Of a stretch of DNA of 64,000 nucleotides, positions 43,687 to 52,239 are shown one piece after another. The position numbers and the translations under genes are program-made. This DNA is from Gymnodinialimonas phycosphaerae. GTDB lineage: Bacteria; Pseudomonadota; Alphaproteobacteria; Rhodobacterales; Rhodobacteraceae. The DNA is taken from contig NZ_JAIMBW010000001.1 of assembly GCF_019195455.1 (NCBI RefSeq), positions 3,686,001 through 3,750,000 of the forward strand. The letters are read 5' to 3'. Each line of letters starts with the position of its first letter. Position 1 is the stretch's first letter. The notes below the pieces were generated by a model. That model was not told where the DNA came from, searched no databases, and was given only the letters and a program-made list of their open reading frames with translations.

Positions 43687-46445
43687 TGTTGAGCTCTGTC
43701 GGATTTGCCTCGCCGCTTCTTCTGCTGGCGCTGATCGCGCTGCCGCTGTTGTGGTGGCTGCTGCGCGCCGTGCCACCCGCCCCGATCAAGCGCCGGTTTC
43801 CGGGGATCGCGCTTCTGCTGGGGCTGACGGACGACGAAAGCCAGACCGACAAGACGCCTTGGTGGCTGTTGCTGTTGCGGATGGCCGCGATTGCGGCGGC
43901 AATCATCGGATTTGCGGGCCCCGTGCTGAACCCGCAAGAGCAACGGGCAGCGGGCGACGGGCCCTTGTTGATCGTGATGGACGGCTCGTGGGCCTCGGCA
44001 CGGGATTGGCCTGCGCGGTTGGACCGGGTCGGCGTGTTGCTGGACGACGCCGCCAGGGCGGGTCGTGAAGTGGCCCTTGTGCAGTTGACGAACCCGCCGC
44101 CGGGTGCCCCGTCGTTTCAGGCGGCCAACGCCTTGGCGCCGCGGGTGCCGACGCTGGAACCTGCGCCTTACGGCCCCGATATGACCGCCGCCGCTGCGTG
44201 GGCGGCCACGTTGGAAGGCCCGGCGGAGGTTTTCTGGTTTTCCGACGGTGTCGCCTACGTCGATCGCGAGGATGTGGCGGACGCGCTGGCCGAACTTGGC
44301 CCGTTGTCGGTGTTCCAGGGCGACCGCGAGTTGATCGCGCTGGCACCGCCCCGGTTTGAGGACGGCATGGTGCGCGGCGATGTCTCGCGCCTTGGCGCAG
44401 AGACCCCGCGCGAGGTCACGATCGTGGCCCATGGCCTCGACCCTGCTGGCCTGCCCCGCGATCTTGCCCGCGGGTCTGCGACCTTTGATGCCGGAGAGAC
44501 GGTAGCCCAGGTCGAATTCGACCTGCCACCGGAACTGCGCAACCGTATCACCCGGTTCGAGGTGTCCGGTGAACGTCACGCGGGCGCAATCGCCCTGACG
44601 GATGATGCCCTGCAACGTCGTCAGGTCGCGCTGATCGCGGCGGGCGCGGATGATGAGCAGCAGGCGCTTTTGTCGCCGCTGCATTACCTGCGCCAGGCGT
44701 TGGAGCCGACCGCAGACCTGATGGAGGGCACGTTGAGCGATATCCTTGTGGCCAGCCCAGATGTGATCATGCTGGCCGATATCGCGACCCTCTCGCCCGA
44801 GGAAGAGTCCGGCTTGATCGCTTGGGTGGAAAACGGCGGCCTGCTGGTGCGTTTTGCCGGGCCGCGCATGGCGGCCTCGGACCTCGCGCGCGATGAAGCC
44901 GGGCCGCTGATGCCTGTGCGCTTGCGCGTCGGTGGCCGCACCGTGGGCGGCGCAATGTCGTGGGGTGAGCCGAAAGACCTTCGTCCGTTCGAGGAAGGCT
45001 CTCCTTTTTTCGGGCTAGCGGTGCCGGGCGATGTGCAGGTCTCAAGCCAGGTCGTGGCGCAGCCTGACCCGAGTTTGAGTGAGCGCACGATTGCCTCGCT
45101 GTCGGACGGAACGCCCTTGGTGACACGGTCCAATCTGGGCCAGGGCTCTGTCATCCTGTTCCACGTCACGGCGAATGCGGAATGGTCGACGCTGCCCCTG
45201 TCGGGGCTGTTCGTGCAGATGTTGGAGCGCTTGGCGATTTCCACGCGCCCCGTGGCACCCGACGCTGAGGATCTGGAGGGGACGATCTGGACACCGGAAG
45301 AGGTCTTGGACGGCTTCGGCGTGTTGCGCGACGCGGGCACGCGGCCCGGCGTGGCGGGCGAGGTGCTGGCCTCTGCGCCCTTGTCGGCAGAGGTTTTGCC
45401 GGGGCTCTATTCGGGCGAAGATCGCCGCTTGGCGCGCAATGTCATGGCGCAGGACGCCGGGCTTGTGGCGGCGGAATGGCCCGCTGATGTGCCGGTCGAG
45501 GGGATGTCGGTGACGCTGCCCACGTATCTGATGGCAAGTTTCCTGACAGGTGCCTTGGTGCTGTTGTTGATCGACGCCATCGCGGCGCTTTGGCTGGCGG
45601 GACGCCTGGGCGGGCTGGCGCGCAGCGCCGCCGTTCTTGCGGCGGTTCTTGTCGTCTCAGCTCCCGTTGACGCACAGATGACCCCGGCGGAGGAACTGGC
45701 GCTTCTGGCCACGTCAGAGGCCACGCTGGCCTATGTGCTGACCGGTGACGCAGAAGTGGACGAGACCTCTCGCGCGGGGCTTCAGGGCTTGTCGAACACG
45801 CTTTTTCAGCGGACGTCAGTGGAACCCGCACCGCCCATCGGTGTGGATCTGGAACTGGATGAACTGGCGTTCTTCCCGATGATCTATTGGCCGATCACGC
45901 CGGGCCAAGAGATCCCCTCGGCCAATGCCTACCGCCGCTTGAACGATTATCTGCGCGGGGGCGGCATGATCGTGTTTGACACCCGTGACGCCCATGTGGG
46001 CGGTTTTGGTTCGGGCACACCCGAAGGCCGCCGCCTTCAGGTGATCGCAGCGCCGCTCGACATTCCGCCGCTGGAGCCGATCCCCGAGGATCACGTTCTG
46101 ACGCGCACCTTCTACCTGCTGCAAGACTTCCCCGGCCGCCACATGTCGCGCGATGTCTGGGTCGAGGCCGCGCCGCCAGACGCGGAACAGATCGAAGGCA
46201 TGCCGTTTCGCAACCTCAACGACGGTGTCACGCCGGTTCTGATCGGTGGCAATGATTGGGCGGCGGCATGGGCGCAGGATGAACGGGGGCGGCCCCTCTA
46301 TCCCGTGGGCCGTGGCCAAACCGGAGAGCGCCAGCGCGAGATCGCGCTGCGGTTCGGGGTCAATCTGGTGATGCATGTCCTCAGCGGAAACTACAAATCC
46401 GACCAGGTCCATGTGCCTGCCTTGCTTGATCGGTTGGGGCAATGA
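43686..46445 (+). CDS. BatA-like membrane protein with C-terminal DUF4159
   Basis: A 919-residue protein. The N-terminal aerotolerance-regulator type region has two helices (FASPLLLLALIALPLLWWLLRA; LLLLRMAAIAAAIIGFAGPVL) and a VWA-like domain (LLIVMDGSWASARDWPARLD) lacking a full MIDAS. A third helix lies near 625-650, followed by a second exported-like part and DUF4159 (FFPMIYWPITPGQEIPSANAYRRLNDYLRGGGMIVFDTRDAH). The TGATG overlap couples it to DUF58. Function is unproven; envelope stress or surface assembly is likely. Confidence 0.88.
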   Translation: MLSSVGFASPLLLLALIALPLLWWLLRAVPPAPIKRRFPGIALLLGLTDDESQTDKTPWWLLLLRMAAIAAAIIGFAGPVLNPQEQRAAGDGPLLIVMDGSWASARDWPARLDRVGVLLDDAARAGREVALVQLTNPPPGAPSFQAANALAPRVPTLEPAPYGPDMTAAAAWAATLEGPAEVFWFSDGVAYVDREDVADALAELGPLSVFQGDRELIALAPPRFEDGMVRGDVSRLGAETPREVTIVAHGLDPAGLPRDLARGSATFDAGETVAQVEFDLPPELRNRITRFEVSGERHAGAIALTDDALQRRQVALIAAGADDEQQALLSPLHYLRQALEPTADLMEGTLSDILVASPDVIMLADIATLSPEEESGLIAWVENGGLLVRFAGPRMAASDLARDEAGPLMPVRLRVGGRTVGGAMSWGEPKDLRPFEEGSPFFGLAVPGDVQVSSQVVAQPDPSLSERTIASLSDGTPLVTRSNLGQGSVILFHVTANAEWSTLPLSGLFVQMLERLAISTRPVAPDAEDLEGTIWTPEEVLDGFGVLRDAGTRPGVAGEVLASAPLSAEVLPGLYSGEDRRLARNVMAQDAGLVAAEWPADVPVEGMSVTLPTYLMASFLTGALVLLLIDAIAALWLAGRLGGLARSAAVLAAVLVVSAPVDAQMTPAEELALLATSEATLAYVLTGDAEVDETSRAGLQGLSNTLFQRTSVEPAPPIGVDLELDELAFFPMIYWPITPGQEIPSANAYRRLNDYLRGGGMIVFDTRDAHVGGFGSGTPEGRRLQVIAAPLDIPPLEPIPEDHVLTRTFYLLQDFPGRHMSRDVWVEAAPPDAEQIEGMPFRNLNDGVTPVLIGGNDWAAAWAQDERGRPLYPVGRGQTGERQREIALRFGVNLVMHVLSGNYKSDQVHVPALLDRLGQ

Positions 46446-48514
46446 ACATGGCCAGCCAAATCCTTTTTGACCCGCATCTGGCGTGGCCCGTGATCTATGG
46501 GCTTGGCGCGGCGTTGGTCTTGATCATCGCGCTGTCGATCTGGCGTGGCCTTTCGGGCTGGCCCTATCGCCTTTTGGCGGGGGCCGCGCTTTTGGCGGCG
46601 CTGATCAACCCGTCCCTGCAAACCGAAGACCGGGAACCCCTGTCGGACATCGTCTTGCTTGTCGTTGATGAAAGCGCCAGCCAGCGGATCTCGGATCGCC
46701 CCGACCAAACGGCAGAGGCGTTGGCCGCGCTGGAGGCCGAGGTCGAAGCACTGGGGATGGAAACGCGGATTGCCCGCGTGGGCGACGCAGATGATAACTC
46801 GGGCACACTGTTGATGTCCGAGTTGCAACGCCTGATGGCGGAAGAGCCGCGCGCGCGCATCGCCGGGGCCTTGGTGATCACCGACGGACGGCTCCATGAT
46901 CCAGAACTGGTGCCCGACATGCCCGTGCCGATCCATGCGCTGATCACCGGGCGTGAGATGGACTGGGACCGCCGCCTTGTGGTGGAAACGGCGCCCGCCT
47001 TCGGGATCATCGGGGAAGAGCTTTTGCTGACGATCCGCCTTGAAGATCAAGGCGCGGTGCCTGCGGGGCTGGAAGGCCGCTCGCAGATCGTGATTGCCGT
47101 CGATGGGGGCGCGCCCCAGACCTATGTGGTTCCCGTGGGTGAAAGCCTGGAGTTGCCCCTGACATTGGAGCACGCGGGCCAGAACGTGATCCAGTTCACC
47201 GTACCCGAGGCCGACGGCGAACTGACCACGCGCAACAACGCCGCCGTGGTCCAGATCAATGGCATCCGCGACCGCCTGCGCGTGCTGCTGGTATCCGGGG
47301 AGCCGCACCCCGGCCAGCGGACATGGCGGAACCTTTTGAAGTCCGACCCCTCTGTCGATCTGGTGCATTTCACCATTCTTCGGCCGCCCGACCGCCAGGA
47401 CGGCGTGCCCGTGTCTGAATTGTCCCTGATCGCATTCCCGACGCGGGAGCTGTTCATGGAGCGGGTGGACGACTTCGATCTGATCATCTTCGACCGCTAC
47501 CAACGGCGGGGTATCCTGCCGATGGTCTATATCGACAACATTCGCCGGTACGTGGAAGACGGCGGCGCCCTTTTGCTGGCGGCTGGCCCTGATTTCGCAG
47601 GCGCCTCGTCCCTCTATCGCACACCCTTGGCGGACATCCTGCCGGGCCGGCCCACGGCGCGGGTAATCGAAGAGCCTTACGTGCCAATGATCAGCACCTT
47701 GGGCGCGCGCCACCCGGTGACGACGGGGCTGGAAGGCGAGCATACGCCGCTTCCCGGCAGTGAGGACCCTTGGGGCCGCTGGCTGCGCCAGATCGAGTTG
47801 ACCGAGCAGGGCGGGCAGACCGTGATGGAGGGCGTCGACGGCGCGCCCTTGTTGATGCTGGATCGCGTGGGGCAGGGGCGCGTGGCGCTGCTGGCCTCGG
47901 ATCATGCGTGGTTATGGGACCGTGGCTATGAAGGCGGGGGGCCGCAGTTGGAACTGCTGCGTCGCTTGGCCCACTGGATGATGGGTGAGCCGGATCTAGA
48001 GGAAGAGGCGCTGGTAGCTGAAGTCGATGGTCAGACCATCACGATCACCCGCCGGACATTGGCCGATGAAGTGGGCAGCGTGATCGTCACGACACCCGAT
48101 GGCGAACAGTTGGAAGTGCTGCTGGAGGAGACCGCGCCGGGCGCATTCACTGCCGAGATCGAGGGCGAGGAACAGGGCCTCTACCGCTTGGTGGAAGGTG
48201 ATCTGGAGCGTGTCATCGCGCTGGGGCCCGCCGCGCCGCGCGAATTCGAAGTGACGATTGCGGGGGCGGAGCAGATTGATCCGCTACTGGAGGCCGAAGG
48301 CGGGCGCTCTGTGCGGCTGGAAGACGGTTTGCCTGATCTGCGACGCGTCTCTGAAGGGCGCACTGCGCATGGGCGCGGGTGGCTGGGGCTGACGACGCGA
48401 GAGGCTTACATCACGACAGATGTGACAGTGACGCCGTTCATTCAGGCCTGGGTCTTCCTGCTTCTGGCGGCGGGGCTGATGCTGGCGGGCTGGCTGCGCG
48501 AAGGCCGTCAGTAG
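46442..48514 (+). CDS. membrane protein with glutamine-amidotransferase-like domain
   Basis: A 690-residue protein, partner of the preceding gene (ATGA overlap). Helices lie near residues 15-35 and 40-58, then a VWA-like domain (IVLLVVDESASQRI), a beta-rich domain, and a GATase1-like fold (VLLVSGEPHPGQRTWRNLLKSDPSVDLVHFTIL ... YVEDGGALLLAAGPDF) without the catalytic Cys nucleophile. A last helix (WVFLLLAAGLMLAGWL) is at the C-terminus. Similar proteins end MoxR-DUF58 operons in alphaproteobacteria. Confidence 0.85.
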   Translation: MNMASQILFDPHLAWPVIYGLGAALVLIIALSIWRGLSGWPYRLLAGAALLAALINPSLQTEDREPLSDIVLLVVDESASQRISDRPDQTAEALAALEAEVEALGMETRIARVGDADDNSGTLLMSELQRLMAEEPRARIAGALVITDGRLHDPELVPDMPVPIHALITGREMDWDRRLVVETAPAFGIIGEELLLTIRLEDQGAVPAGLEGRSQIVIAVDGGAPQTYVVPVGESLELPLTLEHAGQNVIQFTVPEADGELTTRNNAAVVQINGIRDRLRVLLVSGEPHPGQRTWRNLLKSDPSVDLVHFTILRPPDRQDGVPVSELSLIAFPTRELFMERVDDFDLIIFDRYQRRGILPMVYIDNIRRYVEDGGALLLAAGPDFAGASSLYRTPLADILPGRPTARVIEEPYVPMISTLGARHPVTTGLEGEHTPLPGSEDPWGRWLRQIELTEQGGQTVMEGVDGAPLLMLDRVGQGRVALLASDHAWLWDRGYEGGGPQLELLRRLAHWMMGEPDLEEEALVAEVDGQTITITRRTLADEVGSVIVTTPDGEQLEVLLEETAPGAFTAEIEGEEQGLYRLVEGDLERVIALGPAAPREFEVTIAGAEQIDPLLEAEGGRSVRLEDGLPDLRRVSEGRTAHGRGWLGLTTREAYITTDVTVTPFIQAWVFLLLAAGLMLAGWLREGRQ

Positions 48515-48548
48515 AGGTTTCGCCGTGCCTTCGGCACGCGCGACGGTG

Positions 48549-48569
48549 GCGAGGGGGAAACCCCCTCGC
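48549..48569. terminator. hairpin between convergent genes
   Basis: GCGAGGGGG-AAA-CCCCCTCGC forms a perfect 9-bp stem between the operon end and the convergent minus-strand gene. There is no T run, so it is a possible bidirectional, Rho-aided stop. Confidence 0.5.
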
Positions 48570-48604
48570 GCTCCCCCAAACCCGCGTATCCATGGGACGT
48601 CAGG

Positions 48605-48961
48605 CTAGGTGTCGGGCAGGGCGAAAACGGTCGTATCCTCGGCCCATCCCTCAACCTTGGTGCGTGCGCGGATGAAGACCCGTGGTGTGCCCTCGGGGAT
48701 CGAGATGCCGGAGGTCGAGCGGGTGAACGGTTGCTCCTGAACATGGGGATGTGCCAGGGGGCGGTCGCCGATCACAGTCCCATCGGCCAGTTCGACCCGC
48801 CATCCGTCGGCGTAGTCATCCCACCCGGTGTCGCCATGGGCGATCGTGACGTCGAAGCGCCAGCCGGTGGCGCCGGGAGTGGCCTCGATGCCCACGACTT
48901 GGGCGGGGTCTGAGAGCGCAGGAGAGGCGACAAGCAGCAATGGGATGATGTAACGTTTCAT
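48605..48961 (-). CDS. small periplasmic protein
   Basis: A 118-residue protein with signal peptide MKRYIIPLLLVASPALSDP; the open frame upstream of this ATG has no support. The mature part (VVGIEATPGATGWRFDVTIAHGDTGWDDYADGWRVEL ... DRPLAHPHVQEQPFTRS) looks like a small beta-sandwich. Similar proteins occur in many Rhodobacteraceae; I do not know a function. Confidence 0.78.
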   Translation of the reverse strand: MKRYIIPLLLVASPALSDPAQVVGIEATPGATGWRFDVTIAHGDTGWDDYADGWRVELADGTVIGDRPLAHPHVQEQPFTRSTSGISIPEGTPRVFIRARTKVEGWAEDTTVFALPDT

Positions 48962-49014
48962 GCCGCCACAATACGTGCCCCCGTGCGAGGTGCTATCCAC
49001 GATTGCGTGAGGGG

Positions 49015-49425
49015 TCAGAACGGCTTGTAAACCACAAGGATCAGCACGCCGATGGCACCAAAGACGCTGATCTCGTTGAAGACGCGTAGCCAGCGGTCGC
49101 TCTCGGTGAAAATGCCTTTGCGGGCCCTGAGCACCAGCCGCCCGGTCCAGCCATAATGCGCCGCCAACAACAGCACGACACAGATTTTCACCAACGACCA
49201 CGTGGGCCAGCCCCAGAGGTAGGCCAGATACAATCCCGAGAGAATCGCGATCACGCCAAGCCCGAGCGAGAAGCGGTAGATGCGGATCGTCAGATCACCT
49301 GTGGGACCGAAGGTGCCTTGGGCCTCCCACTCTCGCTTCCAGAAAATGATCGCGCGGGGGGTGGCGAAGATACCGGTCATCCACCCGAAAACACACAACA
49401 GATGTAAGACTTTGACCCATTCCAT
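49015..49425 (-). CDS. CopD/HemJ-like membrane protein
   Basis: A 136-residue membrane protein with four helices: EWVKVLHLLCVFGWMTGIFATPRAIIF, FSLGLGVIAILSGLYLAYLWG, WSLVKICVVLLLAAHYGWTGRLVL and ISVFGAIGVLILVVYKPF. The N-terminal His and the later LKxxxxLLLxxxH pattern resemble the CopD/HemJ superfamily. AGAAGG precedes the start. The substrate or heme role is not deducible. Confidence 0.8.
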   Translation of the reverse strand: MEWVKVLHLLCVFGWMTGIFATPRAIIFWKREWEAQGTFGPTGDLTIRIYRFSLGLGVIAILSGLYLAYLWGWPTWSLVKICVVLLLAAHYGWTGRLVLRARKGIFTESDRWLRVFNEISVFGAIGVLILVVYKPF

Positions 49426-49505
49426 GGGACACCTTCTGGTCAGGATCGCGTAGCGCCGCAAGATGCCACATTGCGCCGCGGCAAAAACAATTGCCTAATT
49501 TCCAT

Positions 49506-49528
49506 ATTGGTTATATTATTTTACCAAT
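49506..49528. promoter_or_regulatory. inverted repeat upstream of glcD
   Basis: ATTGGT and ACCAAT, perfect 6-bp arms separated by 11 AT-rich bases (TATATTATTTT), stand 37 bp before the glcD start. It may be an operator or promoter core for glcDEF; the spacer is wider than the usual TGGT-N3-ACCA of FadR/GlcC-type GntR proteins. Confidence 0.4.
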
Positions 49529-49564
49529 TAGTGGGATTTGCCCGCCGCAAGGGAGGATACGTCG

Positions 49565-51010
49565 ATGGAAATGCCAACACCTGACGCCGGGATCTTGAAC
49601 CGGAAAGCGCGGATCGTGGAACGGTTGGCAAGCGTGCTTCCCAAGACGGCGGTGATTGATGACGCGACGCAGACCAAGGCCTACGAATGCGACGCCCTGA
49701 CCGCCTATAAGTGCCCGCCCCTTGCGGTTGTCCTTCCGGCGACGACGGCAGAGGTCGCGGCGGTGCTGAAGATCTGCCATCAGGAAGGGGTGCCGGTTGT
49801 CCCTCGGGGGTCGGGGACGTCGCTGGCCGGCGGCGCGCTGCCGACGGCGGACTCCGTGATCCTGGGCGTGGCGCGGCTGAACCAGGTGCTGGAGACGGAC
49901 TATGAGAACCGGATCATCCGGGTGCAGTCCGGCCGCACCAACCTAAGCGTTACCGGCGCCGTGGAATCCGAGGATTTCTTCTATGCGCCCGACCCGTCAT
50001 CTCAGTTGGCCTGTGCCATCGCGGGCAATATCGCGATGAACTCGGGCGGGGCCCATTGCCTGAAGTACGGTGTAACGACCAACAACCTTCTGGGTGTCAC
50101 CATGGTGACGATGGAGGGCGAGATCCTGAAGATCGGCGGCGCGTACCTTGATAGCGGCGGTTATGACCTTCTGGGTCTGATCTGCGGCAGCGAAGGCCAG
50201 TTGGGCGTCGTGACCGAAGCCACCCTGCGCATCTTGCGCAAGCCCGAAGGCGCGCGACCCGTTCTGATCGGTTTCGACAGCAACGAAGTGGCGGGCGCAT
50301 GTGTGTCCGACATCATCAAGGCGGGTGTTTTGCCCGTGGCGATCGAGTTCATGGACCGTCCGATCCTTGAGATCGCCGAGAACTATGCCAAGGCGGGCTA
50401 CCCCGACTGTGAGGCGGTGCTGATTGTGGAGGTCGAAGGCTCGTCCGCTGAAATCGACGCGCAGCTTGGGCTGATCAAGCAGATCGCGCGGTCTCACAAC
50501 CCGGTGGAACTGCGCGAGGCGGAGACGGCGGAAGAGGCTGCGCGGATCTGGCTTGGCCGCAAGAGCGCGTTCGGCGCGGTCGGTCAGGTGGCCGATTACA
50601 TGTGCCTTGACGGGACGATCCCGGTGGGCGAACTGCCCCGCGTGCTCAAGGGCATCAAGGACATCGGCGACAAATACGGGTTGAAGGTCGGTAACGTGTT
50701 CCACGCGGGCGATGGCAACATGCATCCGCTAATCATGTTCGATGCCAACAAGCCCGGTGATCTGGAACTGTGCGAGCAATGCGGCGCCGATATCCTGACG
50801 CTCTGCGTTGAGGTCGGCGGTTGCCTGACCGGAGAGCACGGCGTGGGCGTCGAGAAGCGTGACCTGATGGGGGCACAGTTCACGCCGGCGGACATGGAAG
50901 CGCAGATGTGGGTGAAGGATGTGTTCGACCCCACATGGCTACTGAACCCTGCCAAGGTGTTCCCGTTGGAGACATCGCGCACCCGGCGCGAGCGGGATTT
51001 CGCCGCCTGA
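49565..51010 (+). CDS. glcD: glycolate oxidase subunit GlcD
   Basis: A 481-residue FAD-linked oxidase that converts glycolate (or lactate) to glyoxylate. GGGAGGA lies ahead of the start MEMPTPDAGILNRKA. The FAD_binding_4 part has PVVPRGSGTSLAGGALP and SSQLACAIAGNIAMNSGGAHCLKYG; the C-terminal part has VGNVFHAGDGNMHPLIMFD and GCLTGEHGVGVEKRDLM. It is followed by glcE and glcF, forming a membrane-associated complex. Confidence 0.94.
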   Translation: MEMPTPDAGILNRKARIVERLASVLPKTAVIDDATQTKAYECDALTAYKCPPLAVVLPATTAEVAAVLKICHQEGVPVVPRGSGTSLAGGALPTADSVILGVARLNQVLETDYENRIIRVQSGRTNLSVTGAVESEDFFYAPDPSSQLACAIAGNIAMNSGGAHCLKYGVTTNNLLGVTMVTMEGEILKIGGAYLDSGGYDLLGLICGSEGQLGVVTEATLRILRKPEGARPVLIGFDSNEVAGACVSDIIKAGVLPVAIEFMDRPILEIAENYAKAGYPDCEAVLIVEVEGSSAEIDAQLGLIKQIARSHNPVELREAETAEEAARIWLGRKSAFGAVGQVADYMCLDGTIPVGELPRVLKGIKDIGDKYGLKVGNVFHAGDGNMHPLIMFDANKPGDLELCEQCGADILTLCVEVGGCLTGEHGVGVEKRDLMGAQFTPADMEAQMWVKDVFDPTWLLNPAKVFPLETSRTRRERDFAA

Positions 51011-51024
51011 CGGCGTCGACCGCG

Positions 51025-51076
51025 CTGGGGGGATTTCATCCCCCCAGACCCCCCGAGAGTTGTACTTGCAAGATGA
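51025..51076 (+). repeat. dispersed hairpin repeat between glcD and glcE
   Basis: CTGGGGGGAT-TTC-ATCCCCCCAG is a perfect 10-bp stem (51025-51047), followed by ACCCCCCGAGAGTTGTAC and GCAAGATGAA. The same arrangement lies on the minus strand after paaK (13841-13893), and its right part recurs at 40541-40560. The glcE ribosome binding site AAGGAG begins at the edge of the repeat. Confidence 0.75.
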
Positions 51077-51089
51077 AGGAGCGGGCAAG

Positions 51090-52238
51090 ATGTTGAGCCC
51101 TGCCAATGAGGCTGAATTGAGCGATGCGGTGGCCGGTGCCTCGGGTGCGTTGCGGGTGGTGGGCGGCGGGACGCGTTCCATCGGCGCGGCACGTGCAGGG
51201 GAAGTCCTGTCGCTGTCCGAGCTTGTCGGGATCGAAATGTACGACCCCGGTGCTTTGACGTTGGTTGCGAAGGCGGGCACGCCTTTGGATGATATCGAGG
51301 CCGCCTTGTCGGCTGAGGGACAGATGCTGGCCTTCGAGCCCACGGATATGCGGGCGCTTCTGGGACGCGACGGCGCGTCGACCATTGGCGGCGTGGTGGC
51401 GGCAAATGCCTCTGGCCCGCGGCGTTTGCAGGCGGGCGCCTGCCGGGATTCCCTTTTGGGTGTGCGGTTCGTGGATGGGCGCGGCGACGTGTTGAAGAAT
51501 GGGGGCCGGGTGATGAAGAACGTCACGGGCTACGACCTGGTGAAGCTGATGGCCGGGTCCTACGGCACCTTGGGTGTGATGTCTGAGGTGGCGCTGAAGG
51601 TGCTGCCGAAGCTGGACGGTGCAACAGTCGTCGTGCGTGACGCGGACGCGCTGGAGGTGATGACTCAGGCGATGATGTCGCCGTTCGAGGTTTCTGGCGC
51701 GGCGGCGATCCCTGGTGAAGGGGTGTTCCTGCGCCTGGAGGGGCTGGAGGTCTCGGTGCAATACCGCACCGAGAAGCTGCGCGCGCTTTTGGGTAAATTG
51801 GGTGAGATCGAGGTGATATCCGATCCTGCGCAATCCGCGGCCCTGTGGCGGCGCCTGCGCGATGTGACGGATTTCGCCGATGGCACAAGCGCCGTGTGGC
51901 GTGTGTCGATGAAGCCGTCAGACCTGATGTCTGGGCTGATGCCTGCGCTGGGGGGCGGCTTGGACGTGCAATACGATTGGGCGGGTGGCCTTGCATGGCT
52001 GCGGATGGGCACCGGGATAGATGATGCGCAGATCGTGGAGATGCACGAAGCGATCCAAACGGGCGTCACGGCCCATGGCGGTGGTCATGCCACGCTGTTC
52101 AAGGCGCCTGATGCCGTCCTGTCACGCGTCATCCCTTTCCAGCCGGAAACGCCCGGCGTTGCCCTGTTGGCAAAGGGGTTGCGGGCAAAGTTCGACCCCC
52201 GCGCCATTCTGAACCCCGGCCTGATGGGAGCTGCCTGA
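51090..52238 (+). CDS. glcE: glycolate oxidase subunit GlcE
   Basis: A 382-residue FAD-binding subunit related to GlcD but shorter. It starts MLSPANEAELSDAVAGASG with AAGGAG upstream. VVGGGTRSIGAA, STIGGVVAANASGPRRLQAG and KNGGRVMKNVTGYDLVKLMAGSYGTLGVM are family motifs. The glcF start follows the stop by one base. Confidence 0.93.
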   Translation: MLSPANEAELSDAVAGASGALRVVGGGTRSIGAARAGEVLSLSELVGIEMYDPGALTLVAKAGTPLDDIEAALSAEGQMLAFEPTDMRALLGRDGASTIGGVVAANASGPRRLQAGACRDSLLGVRFVDGRGDVLKNGGRVMKNVTGYDLVKLMAGSYGTLGVMSEVALKVLPKLDGATVVVRDADALEVMTQAMMSPFEVSGAAAIPGEGVFLRLEGLEVSVQYRTEKLRALLGKLGEIEVISDPAQSAALWRRLRDVTDFADGTSAVWRVSMKPSDLMSGLMPALGGGLDVQYDWAGGLAWLRMGTGIDDAQIVEMHEAIQTGVTAHGGGHATLFKAPDAVLSRVIPFQPETPGVALLAKGLRAKFDPRAILNPGLMGAA

Positions 52239-52239
52239 C

